The notes beneath the pieces were generated by a model. That model was not told where the DNA came from. It did not search any database and was given only the letters and a program-made list of their open reading frames with translations. This document shows positions 45,336-53,471 of a DNA stretch of 64,000 nt, piece after piece. The number at the start of each line of letters is the position of its first letter. The stretch's first letter is position 1. Source of the DNA: Thermorudis peleae (lineage in GTDB: Bacteria; Chloroflexota; Chloroflexia; Thermomicrobiales; Thermomicrobiaceae); NCBI RefSeq assembly GCF_000744775.1, contig NZ_JQMP01000001.1:248001-312000 (forward strand). Direction: 5' to 3'. A program made the position numbers and the translations under genes.

Positions 45336-46292
45336 TCACCACAGGTGACAAGCAACGTAATGGTCAGGTCGCACTTCACGCAAGGTGGGTTCTTCGGCTG
45401 AACAACGATCAAACGCTTTGGGGCACCGCGGATGAAAGCGACAACCAGGCGGAGGACTAAGCAGTGAGGGCGGTAAGCCAGGAATACCCTGGAACTCGCC
45501 ACGTTTGTCCAACGAGGGTAAGCTGGCAATCAGTAATTGCGTATAGGGATGCAGGGGGTGGCGCAGGAGTTCCGCGGTTGGAGCAAGCTCGACGAGCTTG
45601 CCAGCGTACATCACGCCAATCCGATCAACCGTCTGGGCCATTAATCCCATATCGTGCCCAATTACGATCACCGCGGCACCCAGCGTCTGTTGGAGTTGTC
45701 GGAGCGTATCCATAATCTGCCACTGGACAACGACATCAAGGGCGCTCGTGGGCTCATCAGCAATAATCACTTTGGGGTTCATTGCGATAGCAATTGCGAT
45801 ACAAACGCGTTGTTTCATGCCACCACTCAACTCGTGCGGATAGAGCTCTGCAACCTGAGAGGGCAACCCAACACGCTGGAGCAGGTCTCTCACCAGACTG
45901 TCAGCTTCAGCTTTCGTAAGTTGTACGCCGTGATCGTGCAATGGGAGCAACAATTGATCACGTACTTTTAATACCGGATTCAGCGCATTCATGGCCCCCT
46001 GCGGAATCAATGCAAGCTGCGAGAGCCGCAAGCGGCGCATCTCCTCTTCGTTCAGGTCAAGGAGATCCACGCTATCGAGATAGACGCGACCGCCAACGAC
46101 CTTCCCTGGCGGCTTAATAAGACGCAACAATGCCAGCGCCACGGTAGATTTCCCACTGCCTGACTCTCCGACAATGCCCAGTCGTTCACCTTCCCTCAGG
46201 TGAAAGGTCACGCCATCCACTGCGTGTACCACCCCTTCAGGAGTCTCGTAGTAGACCCGCAAATCCTCAACGCGTAGGATTGACTTCTCCAT
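45336..46292 (-). CDS. Oligopeptide-family ABC transporter ATPase (DppD/OppD type)
   Basis: This partner ATPase of 318 residues has Walker A GESGSGKST, Q-loop LALIPQGAMNALNPV, signature LSGGMKQR, Walker B VIIADEPTSALD and H-loop VIGHDMGL. The C-terminal Opp/Dpp domain carries CRFHPRCPKAFDRCSAEEPTL with its Cys set. It is transcribed away from the binding-protein gene, with 192 bp between the starts. Opp/Dpp importers of this phylum often carry oligosaccharides or sugar acids rather than peptides. Confidence 0.91.
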   Translation of the reverse strand: MEKSILRVEDLRVYYETPEGVVHAVDGVTFHLREGERLGIVGESGSGKSTVALALLRLIKPPGKVVGGRVYLDSVDLLDLNEEEMRRLRLSQLALIPQGAMNALNPVLKVRDQLLLPLHDHGVQLTKAEADSLVRDLLQRVGLPSQVAELYPHELSGGMKQRVCIAIAIAMNPKVIIADEPTSALDVVVQWQIMDTLRQLQQTLGAAVIVIGHDMGLMAQTVDRIGVMYAGKLVELAPTAELLRHPLHPYTQLLIASLPSLDKRGEFQGIPGLPPSLLSPPPGCRFHPRCPKAFDRCSAEEPTLREVRPDHYVACHLW

Positions 46293-46311
46293 TCAGCCCC
46301 CTCATGCCATT

Positions 46312-46344
46312 CCGCTTGACAAGCGGCTGACGACCGGCTAGACT
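46312..46344 (+). promoter_or_regulatory. Promoter with overlapping perfect palindrome, importer operon
   Basis: TTGACA (46316-46321) and TAGACT (46339-46344) are 17 bp apart. The palindrome CCGCTTGACAAGCGG (46312-46326; arms CCGCTT/AAGCGG) covers the -35 box, so a repressor dimer could block it. The binding-protein start is about 140 bp downstream. Confidence 0.65.
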
Positions 46345-46484
46345 GAAAGCGCAGGGTGACAGCATCATCATACAACAAAGCGTAACGGCAATTCACTTCT
46401 TCGCATCCTTACGGAAGCAGCAATCGGCTGTGAGGCTGAGAGGAGTGTACCAAAGTGGAGAGGACGTGGGAGGAGGATAGCCCT

Positions 46485-48371
46485 ATGGCGCGCGGCGACG
46501 CCAGTCGGTTTACTCGGCGAATCTTTCTGAAAAGAGCAACGACCGCGCTGATGGCTGGTTCAGCGCTCCTTGCTGCGTGTAGCAGCAAACAATCGACACC
46601 CCCGCCAAGCACGAGTAGCACGTCGACAACGCCAGTATCTGGTGCTACCCCAACGAAAGCAGCAGCCGTTGGTGCAGCTTCCCCCACTGTAGCGCCCACC
46701 ATCCCACCGCGACAACTCAAGCAGGTGCCGAGGAATCGAACCCTCATTCTTCGATGGGGCGGCACCGAAGGCCAGCATCAAGACTGGAATCTCTGGAACC
46801 CATATAACCTCGGTGCAAATCATCAAAATGGTCCAGGAATTTTTTATGAACCACTGGCGTACTATAGTGCATTTGCCGATAAGATGATCCCGTGGCTCGC
46901 TACGAGCTGGCAATATACCCCCGACTATAAACAACTTACGATTAAGCTGCGATCTGGAATCAAGTGGAGCGATGGACAGCCGTTTACTGCAGAGGATGTT
47001 GCGTTCACGTTCAACACCCTGCGTGACCTCGGTCCGAAAGTGCGGTGGGGAGTTGACGTTCAGCAGTTCGTCGATGAAGCGAAGGCACTCGATGATACAA
47101 CGGTCCAGATTAACTTCAAAATCCCTGCTCCGCGCTTCTTCTATTTCGTGACCTACAAGTATGATATTGGCGTGTACATTGTCCCCAAGCACATTTTCCA
47201 AGGCCAAGATTGGTCAACCTTCACGGCCTTTGACCTTGACAAGGATTGGCCAGTAACCACCGGTCCATGGAAGGTGGTCTATTCGTCGCCCCAGCAAAAA
47301 GTGATCGACCGACGCGATTCCTGGTGGGCTGTTGACCAAGGACTTGTGAAAGCAATGCCCCAAGTCGAGCGGATTATCTATTTGCCGTTCACAAGCGAGG
47401 AACAAGTAGCCCAACAACTGATCAGCAATGATGTAGACTGTTCCTTGGATCTGCGCCCGCTGACTATCGAGACTGTTCTGCAACAGAACCCGAAGATCAT
47501 CACGCATACGTATAAAGATCCGCCATATGGCTATGAAGACTGGTGGCCAACATCGCTCTATGTCAACTGTGAGCGCGAACCATACAACGATAAAGATGTC
47601 CGATGGGCATTGAGTTATTTCATTGATCGCAAGCAACTGATTGAGGTCGCGCTCGGCGGTGCAGGTGAACCCGCTGTTCTCCCGATGCCAACATACCCAG
47701 GGCTCTTACCCTACTTCGATGCTGTGAAAGATCTCTTACAGCAGTATCCGACGAATGAATTTAACCCCCAGAAGGGAGCTCAACTGTTACAAAGCAAAGG
47801 CTGGCAGAAAAACAAAGACGGCTTTTGGGAAAAGAACGGCAAAGTGCTCGAGGTACCAATGGAAAGCTTCACGGTAATGGCCGACATTGGTCCGGTCATT
47901 GCTGAACAATTGCGACGGCAAGGGGTGCAGTCTTCCTACAATATGCCGCCTGACTTCGATACGCGCTTTAACCAAGGGGACTACAATGCAGCCCTCTACG
48001 GACATGGTGGTAGTATCGGTGTCGACCCGTATTTCACCCTGCGACTGTACCAATCAAAGACGGAGGCTGTCCCCGGTGCACACCAGGTCAACTTCTCTCG
48101 CTGGCATAATGATGAATTCGACAAAATTGTAGACGAGATGGCTGTTACCCCGCCCGAACAGAAAGACAAGATCATGGATCAATGGAAACGGGCGATGCAG
48201 ATCTGGCTTCCTGAACTCCCTGACATTCCGATTCAAAAGTGGTTCCACCGCATTCCTATGAACACGACCTATTGGCAAGGATGGCCAACGCGGGATAATC
48301 CCTACGTGAATGGCGCATTCTGGCACCTTACGTTCCAACTCATTTTGAACGAGCTCAAACCGACACAATAG
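46485..48371 (+). CDS. Family 5 extracellular solute-binding lipoprotein, Tat-type signal
   Basis: This receptor of the Opp/Dpp-type importer has 628 residues. The signal FTRRIFLKRATTALMAGSA has a twin-Arg motif and ends in the lipobox LLAACSS, then a Ser/Thr/Pro spacer. The SBP_bac_5 domain has the typical strings IKWSDGQPFTAEDVAFTFNTL, DDTTVQINFKIPAPRF, and VRWALSYFIDRKQLIEVAL. The ATG at 46485 follows GGAGGAGG by 8 bp; a GTG 30 bp upstream is unlikely. A hairpin and two permease genes follow. The substrate may be an oligosaccharide or uronate oligomer given the flanking dehydratases (inferred). Confidence 0.9.
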   Translation: MARGDASRFTRRIFLKRATTALMAGSALLAACSSKQSTPPPSTSSTSTTPVSGATPTKAAAVGAASPTVAPTIPPRQLKQVPRNRTLILRWGGTEGQHQDWNLWNPYNLGANHQNGPGIFYEPLAYYSAFADKMIPWLATSWQYTPDYKQLTIKLRSGIKWSDGQPFTAEDVAFTFNTLRDLGPKVRWGVDVQQFVDEAKALDDTTVQINFKIPAPRFFYFVTYKYDIGVYIVPKHIFQGQDWSTFTAFDLDKDWPVTTGPWKVVYSSPQQKVIDRRDSWWAVDQGLVKAMPQVERIIYLPFTSEEQVAQQLISNDVDCSLDLRPLTIETVLQQNPKIITHTYKDPPYGYEDWWPTSLYVNCEREPYNDKDVRWALSYFIDRKQLIEVALGGAGEPAVLPMPTYPGLLPYFDAVKDLLQQYPTNEFNPQKGAQLLQSKGWQKNKDGFWEKNGKVLEVPMESFTVMADIGPVIAEQLRRQGVQSSYNMPPDFDTRFNQGDYNAALYGHGGSIGVDPYFTLRLYQSKTEAVPGAHQVNFSRWHNDEFDKIVDEMAVTPPEQKDKIMDQWKRAMQIWLPELPDIPIQKWFHRIPMNTTYWQGWPTRDNPYVNGAFWHLTFQLILNELKPTQ

Positions 48372-48400
48372 AGCAGCGCGGAAGGATGCGAGAGTGTGCA

Positions 48401-48430
48401 GTGCGGCGAGCTCGCTGATGCTCGCCGCAC
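48401..48430 (+). terminator. Perfect 11-bp hairpin between receptor and permease genes
   Basis: GTGCGGCGAGC (48401-48411) pairs with GCTCGCCGCAC (48420-48430) around an 8-base loop, 30 bp after the receptor stop and 26 bp before the permease start. No T-run follows. The position fits an mRNA-stabilising or partly terminating element favouring receptor synthesis. Confidence 0.65.
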
Positions 48431-48455
48431 GATCTAGTTCGCGAGGAGAACACGT

Positions 48456-49460
48456 ATGTGGCGCGACTACCTGCTTCGTCGGATCCTTCTCTTTATTCTC
48501 GTCGTTTGGGCAGCAGCGAGCCTGAATTTCTTCCTGCCGCGCTTATCTGGCCATGACGCCGTTCGCGACCAACTCATGCAACAAGCATCGCGAGGAGGGT
48601 ATGTTCAGGCTGGCATTGAGCAAATGGTTCAAGAATATAATCGACGCTTTGGACTGGATAAGCCACTCTGGGTGCAATATGTAAACTACCTAACCCAAAT
48701 CATTCGCTTAGACTTTGGATATTCTATGGCCAACTATCCACGAACCGTCATGAGTATGATTGCTGATGCACTACCATGGACAATGGGGCTACTGTTTGTG
48801 ACGACCATTCTCGCCTTCATGATTGGCTCCTTGTTAGGAGCGCTCCTTGCCTGGCAAAAAGCTCCGAAATGGACACAAATCTTTTTCCCGCCCCTCCTGA
48901 CGCTTTCGTCAATCCCCTATTTCCTGCTTGGTCTTCTCTTGCTCTATATCTTTGCCTTCCGACTCCGCTGGTTCCCCTTGTTCGGAGGGTACAGCGCCGG
49001 GGCATTTCCGGGCTGGAACCTCAGCTTCGCGCTCGATGTCCTGAAGCATGCGGTACTTCCAGCGTTTTCCATCTTGTTAGCATCGCTCGGCTTCTGGGCA
49101 CTTGGCATGCGGGGGATGATGGTTTCCGTTGAAGGAGAAGACTTTGTCACGTATGGAGAAGCACTCGGACTGCGGGCAAGTACGCTCTTTTTCCGGTACG
49201 CGATCCGCAACGCCCTTTTACCGCAAATAACCGGTCTTGGCCTCTCATTAGGACAGATTCTCTCAGGCGCCTTACTCGTTGAGGTCATCTTCTCATACCC
49301 CGGCATCGGAACAGTCCTCTACCATGCAATTCGGCAATTCGATTATTTCGTCATTCAGGGGATAGTGTTTACCATCGTGCTTGGCGTCACCATTGCTACC
49401 CTCATTCTTGATTTAATCTATCCGCTCGTTGACCCGCGGATTAGCTATCAGCGCCTGTGA
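48456..49460 (+). CDS. Oligopeptide-family ABC permease (DppB type)
   Basis: This 334-residue inner-membrane subunit begins with a typical first helix (LLRRILLFILVVWAAASLNFFLPRL). The long periplasmic loop is of the DppB kind. The ATPase-contact region GEDFVTYGEALGLRASTLFFRYAIRNALLPQI contains the EAL/G motif, followed by GALLVEVIFSYPGIGTVLYHAI. It follows the receptor after 84 bp and overlaps the upstream Shine-Dalgarno area of the next permease by its end. Confidence 0.92.
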   Translation: MWRDYLLRRILLFILVVWAAASLNFFLPRLSGHDAVRDQLMQQASRGGYVQAGIEQMVQEYNRRFGLDKPLWVQYVNYLTQIIRLDFGYSMANYPRTVMSMIADALPWTMGLLFVTTILAFMIGSLLGALLAWQKAPKWTQIFFPPLLTLSSIPYFLLGLLLLYIFAFRLRWFPLFGGYSAGAFPGWNLSFALDVLKHAVLPAFSILLASLGFWALGMRGMMVSVEGEDFVTYGEALGLRASTLFFRYAIRNALLPQITGLGLSLGQILSGALLVEVIFSYPGIGTVLYHAIRQFDYFVIQGIVFTIVLGVTIATLILDLIYPLVDPRISYQRL

Positions 49461-49468
49461 GGTGCGCT

Positions 49469-50308
49469 ATGCTGGCATACATCCGCCGTAATCGCAGCCT
49501 GTTGGTTGGGCTTATCCTGATCGGACTGGTGCTCCTGTTTGCCGGAGCAGGGCGGCTCTTCTGGGATGTGCATCAGGCACATCCCCTCTCTGCTCCTCCC
49601 AATCGCCCACCGTCCTTCCAACACCCCTTGGGCACTGACCGGCAAGGCCGGGATATCCTCGCTGTGATGATCGTCGGCACCCCCTTAACGTTTTACATTG
49701 GCTTGCTTGCTGGATTCATCGGGCTCGTCATCGGTACGCTCTTAGCACTGATTAGCGCGTATTATGGAGGCATCGTTGATGCAGTGATTCGAGCTATCGT
49801 TGATGTCGGGCTGACAATACCGCCTCTCCTTATTCTCATTCTGTTAGCAGTATCGATCAAATCGAATTTAACGATAAGCCAAATGGCGCTCGTTGTTGCG
49901 TCACTCGCCTGGCTGCATCCGACCCGAACAATTCGGTCACAAGTCCTGACACTGAAAGAACGAGCGTTTATCCAAGTCGCAAGACTATCCGGCGCAGGCA
50001 GCTTGCGCATCATTTTCCTCGAGCTCATGCCCAATCTCCTACCGTATCTCATGGCCACCTTTGTCGGCGCAGTTGCATCAGCAATTTTGGCCTCGATTGG
50101 ATTAGAGGTCATTGGCTTAGGAGAGATTGAAGCGAATACCTTGGGGATGACCATCTATTGGGTGAACTACTACGCCGCTATTCTCCATGGTCTGTGGTGG
50201 TGGTTCCTCCCACCAATCCTGATTATTGTCCTTATCTTTGTTGGATTATTCGCTATTTCGGCTGGCCTTGACGAACTGGTCAACCCACGGAAACGGCGAG
50301 CTGTCTAA
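49469..50308 (+). CDS. Oligopeptide-family ABC permease (DppC type)
   Basis: This second permease has 279 residues. It begins LAYIRRNRSLLVGLILIGLVLL and has the family's HPLGTDRQGRDILAVMIVG after helix 1 and the contact loop KERAFIQVARLSGAGSLRIIFLELMPNLLPYL. The ATG at 49469 follows GAGGTG; the frame is open from a GTG at 49457 that overlaps the previous stop. It ends the low-GC importer block; the next gene, 35 bp later, has clearly higher GC and C-ending codons. Confidence 0.91.
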   Translation: MLAYIRRNRSLLVGLILIGLVLLFAGAGRLFWDVHQAHPLSAPPNRPPSFQHPLGTDRQGRDILAVMIVGTPLTFYIGLLAGFIGLVIGTLLALISAYYGGIVDAVIRAIVDVGLTIPPLLILILLAVSIKSNLTISQMALVVASLAWLHPTRTIRSQVLTLKERAFIQVARLSGAGSLRIIFLELMPNLLPYLMATFVGAVASAILASIGLEVIGLGEIEANTLGMTIYWVNYYAAILHGLWWWFLPPILIIVLIFVGLFAISAGLDELVNPRKRRAV

Positions 50309-50343
50309 TCTCTGGAATTTCTCGAAACAAGAAAGGAGGGGCG

Positions 50344-51531
50344 ATGCGCATTACTGATGTGCGGACGGCGGTGATCGCTGGCAACTTCGACTGGGTGCTG
50401 GTGCGGGTCGATACCGATGAGGGGCTCAGCGGCCTCGGCGAGGCCTACTGGGGCGCCGGCGTCGCCGAACTCGTCCACGCCATCAAGCCGATTATCATCG
50501 GCGAACACCCCTTCAATATCGCCAAGCTCGTCGCGAAAATGCTCCGTGGCATGTCCGGCGCTGGCTCGCTCGCCGGTGCAACCGTCACCGCCATCAGCGG
50601 CATCGAGCTCGCACTCTGGGATCTCCTCGGCCGCGCCCTCAACGTCCCAATCTCCACCCTCCTCGGCGGCCGCTTCCGCGACCGTGTCCTCGTCTACGCC
50701 GACTGCCACGGCGGTCGCGGCCATACCTACACCCCTGAAGCCTACGCCGAACGGGCGCGTGAGGTGCGCGCAGCCGGCTTCACCGCGCTCAAGTTCGACA
50801 TCGACGTCCCCAACCCCTACCAGCTCGATGTCTCCGATTCCCCCGAGCCACGCCGCAGCTGGTACGAGCCCTACAGCCGCATCATCTCCCCGGCCGAGCG
50901 CGACTTCATCGTCTCACTCGTCGCCGCCGTCCGCGAGGCGATCGGCCCGCACACCATGCTCGCCATCGACTGCCACTGGAAGTTCAACGTCATCGACGCC
51001 ACGCTGCTAGCCCAGGCCCTCGAGCCCTACAACCTGCTCTGGCTCGAAGACCCCATCCCGCCGGAAAATGTCGATGCCCTGGCTAAAGTCGCCGCCAGCA
51101 CCTGCACGCCAATCTGCACTGGCGAGAACGTCTACCGCACCCACGGCTATCGCGAGCTGATCGAGAAGCAGGCAGCTGATATCCTTTCCCCTGACATCCC
51201 CAAGATGGGCGGACTGCTCGAGGCACGCAAGGTCGCCGACCACGCCGACCAGTACTACATCCCCATCGCCCCGCACAACGTGTGCAGCCCAATCGGCACG
51301 GTCGCCGCGGCCCACCTCTGCGCCGCTATCCCCAACTTCCTGGCACTCGAGTTCCACGCCTTCGATGTCCCCTGGTGGGGCGACCTGGTCGAGGGCGGCC
51401 CGATCATCCGCGACGGCTACATCACGCTCACCGATGCCCCCGGCCACGGTCTGACGCTCAACGAAGACGTCGCGCGTGCCCACCTCAAGGAAGGCAGTTC
51501 GTTCTTCGGCCCAACGCCCTACGCCGACTAA
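50344..51531 (+). CDS. Mandelate racemase/muconate lactonizing family acid-sugar dehydratase
   Basis: This 395-residue enolase-superfamily enzyme reads ISGIELALWDLLGRALNVPISTLLGG, FTALKFDIDV, LAIDCHWKFN (metal Asp), LLWLEDPIPPENVD (Glu), CTGENVYR (Glu) and IPIAPHNVCSPIGT (catalytic His). The pattern is close to archaeal gluconate/galactonate dehydratases. It probably dehydrates an aldonate or aldarate to a 2-keto-3-deoxy acid. It starts a high-GC operon with the RraA-like protein and UxuA; the ATG follows AAAGGAGGGG. Which acid is used cannot be read from the sequence. Confidence 0.85.
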   Translation: MRITDVRTAVIAGNFDWVLVRVDTDEGLSGLGEAYWGAGVAELVHAIKPIIIGEHPFNIAKLVAKMLRGMSGAGSLAGATVTAISGIELALWDLLGRALNVPISTLLGGRFRDRVLVYADCHGGRGHTYTPEAYAERAREVRAAGFTALKFDIDVPNPYQLDVSDSPEPRRSWYEPYSRIISPAERDFIVSLVAAVREAIGPHTMLAIDCHWKFNVIDATLLAQALEPYNLLWLEDPIPPENVDALAKVAASTCTPICTGENVYRTHGYRELIEKQAADILSPDIPKMGGLLEARKVADHADQYYIPIAPHNVCSPIGTVAAAHLCAAIPNFLALEFHAFDVPWWGDLVEGGPIIRDGYITLTDAPGHGLTLNEDVARAHLKEGSSFFGPTPYAD

Positions 51532-51550
51532 CCCACGGAGAGGAGACGGC

Positions 51551-52288
51551 ATGATCACCGTGCCTGATATCGAACGGCCACCCCGCGAGTTGATCGAGCA
51601 ACTGCGCCACGTCAGCAGCGCCACTGCGACCGGCGCGCTCTACCGCCTCGGCTTCCGCGACTCCCACCTGCGCGGCCTGACCGCCTGGACACCCGGCGCC
51701 CATATCGTCGGCCCGGCACTCACGCTCCAGTTCATGCCGAAACGCGAGGATGTCTACACGCTCGAAGAGTACGGCGATCCCGAGCGGCAGCTCCACCGCC
51801 ACGTGCTCTACGTCGCGCAGCCCGGCGATGTCGTCGTCGTCGACGCACGCGGCCACCTGGGCAGTGGCGTCTTCGGCGAGATGATGCTCACCTACTTCAA
51901 AGCCAAGGGCGGTATCGGCGTCGTCGTCGATGGCTGCATCCGCGACTATCCCCGCGTCAAGCAGCTGGGGCTGGGGCTGTGGCTGCGCGGCGTCACCCCC
52001 AACTTCCACACGCAGACCGATATCTTCCCCTTCGCCGTCAACGTCCCGATCGCCTGTGGCGAACGGCTCATCTTTCCCGGCGACATCATCATCGCTGACG
52101 ATGACGGCGCCGTTGTCGTCCCCCGCCAGCACGCCGAGGCCGTGCTCCAGGACGCGCGTGAACACGCCGAGTGGGAGGAGTTCTCGCGCGAGCGGCTGGC
52201 CCAGGGCGGCGATCTGCGGAAGTACTATCCCTTGACCGAGGAAGCGCAAGCAGAATATGCCGAGTGGCGGCGCACCCGTGGACACTAG
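51551..52288 (+). CDS. RraA-family protein (possible aldolase or oxaloacetate decarboxylase-like enzyme)
   Basis: This 245-residue RraA/HMG-aldolase fold protein has the family loop VVVVDARGHLGSGVFGEMM and the cation-binding GVVVDGCIRDYPRV, then IFPGDIIIADDDGAVVVPR. Many non-proteobacterial members with this Arg-Asp motif are 4-hydroxy-2-oxo-acid aldolases or decarboxylases rather than RNase E inhibitors. The extra C-terminal 35 residues are helical and charged. In an operon between two sugar-acid dehydratases, cleavage or decarboxylation of a keto-deoxy acid is a reasonable guess. The ATG at 51551 follows GGAGAGGAGACGGC. Confidence 0.82.
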   Translation: MITVPDIERPPRELIEQLRHVSSATATGALYRLGFRDSHLRGLTAWTPGAHIVGPALTLQFMPKREDVYTLEEYGDPERQLHRHVLYVAQPGDVVVVDARGHLGSGVFGEMMLTYFKAKGGIGVVVDGCIRDYPRVKQLGLGLWLRGVTPNFHTQTDIFPFAVNVPIACGERLIFPGDIIIADDDGAVVVPRQHAEAVLQDAREHAEWEEFSRERLAQGGDLRKYYPLTEEAQAEYAEWRRTRGH

Positions 52289-52319
52289 CCGCCATGACGC
52301 GGTGAGAGGAGAGAACAGG

Positions 52320-53390
52320 ATGGCACTCGAGTTCGCGCTCTTTCTACCGGCCGAGCCCAGTGAACGCTGGCAATTAGCCCGCCAGCTCGGCGTGAGCCAC
52401 GTCGTCGCCCCCTTGCCGTTCACGATCCGCGGCGGGCACGTCGCCGCTAACCAGCCCGGCGTCCCCCAGCCAATCGTCCCGCCCGAAGTCCCGCCGCCCG
52501 ACCATCGCCCCTGGGACTTTATGCCCCTGCTGCTGATGAAGCAGCGCTTCAACGAGGCCGGGTTCACCGTCAGCGTCATTGAGGCCTCGCCGCCGATGCA
52601 CCGGGCGCGCCTCGGCCTGCCAGGCCGGGACGAGGAGATCGAGTGGGTCATCACGCTCATCCGCAACATGGGCAAGCTCGAGATTCCGGTGTGGTGCTGG
52701 AACTGGATGGCGGTGATCAACTGGGCCCGCACCTCGATCACGACGCCAACCCGCGGCGGCGCGCTCGTCACCAGCTACGACCACGAGCTGATGGAACGCG
52801 CCGGGCCAACGGAGGTCGGCACCGTCACGGAGCAGCAACTCTGGGACTCGCTCGCCTACTTTCTCAAGGCCGTGGTGCCGGTCGCTGAAGAGGCTGGAGT
52901 CAAGCTCGCGCTCCACCCCGACGACCCGCCGGTACCGTCGTTGCGCGGCATCGCCCGCATTCTGATCACGCCGGAGGCGATGGAACGCGCCATCTCCCTC
53001 GTACCCAGCCCGGTCAACGGCATCACGTTCTGTCAGGGCGTCTTCTCGACGATGGGCGTCCACGTGCCGACCTGGATTCGCCACTTCGGCGCCCGCCGCG
53101 CCATCCACTTTGTCCACTTCCGTGACGTGCGCGGTGGCCCCACCAAGTTCGTCGAGACGTTCCACGACGACGGCCAGACCGACATGTTCGAGGCGATGCG
53201 CACGTATTATGAGATCGGCTTCGATGGGGTCATGCGCCCTGACCACACGCCGACGATGGCCGGTGAGCCGAACGACCAGCCCGGCTACATGATGCTCGGC
53301 CGGCTTTTCGCCATCGGCTACATGAAAGGGCTGCTCGAAGGCGTCCAAAAGACAAGCCAGTATCCAGTCACTGCCCCCGCTCACGCCTAG
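52320..53390 (+). CDS. uxuA: Mannonate dehydratase UxuA family
   Basis: This 356-residue TIM-barrel dehydratase converts D-mannonate to 2-keto-3-deoxy-gluconate with iron or manganese. Recognisable are IPVWCWNWMAVINWARTS, GVKLALHPDDPPVPS (metal His), NGITFCQGVFSTMG (Cys ligand), AIHFVHFRDVRG (His), FDGVMRPDHTPTM (Asp-His) and the end PGYMMLGRLFAIGYMKGLLEG. It is unrelated in fold detail to the enolase-type ManD at 42952, so the window encodes two different mannonate dehydratases. The start follows GAGAGGAGAGAACAGG. Confidence 0.88.
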   Translation: MALEFALFLPAEPSERWQLARQLGVSHVVAPLPFTIRGGHVAANQPGVPQPIVPPEVPPPDHRPWDFMPLLLMKQRFNEAGFTVSVIEASPPMHRARLGLPGRDEEIEWVITLIRNMGKLEIPVWCWNWMAVINWARTSITTPTRGGALVTSYDHELMERAGPTEVGTVTEQQLWDSLAYFLKAVVPVAEEAGVKLALHPDDPPVPSLRGIARILITPEAMERAISLVPSPVNGITFCQGVFSTMGVHVPTWIRHFGARRAIHFVHFRDVRGGPTKFVETFHDDGQTDMFEAMRTYYEIGFDGVMRPDHTPTMAGEPNDQPGYMMLGRLFAIGYMKGLLEGVQKTSQYPVTAPAHA

Positions 53391-53471
53391 CACGCACGCC
53401 GTGCGCGCCCCGCGCCGCTCCGACAGCACCAGGCCTGTTCCCCTGGCTACAGTCAGCGGCGGCGGGGCTGT

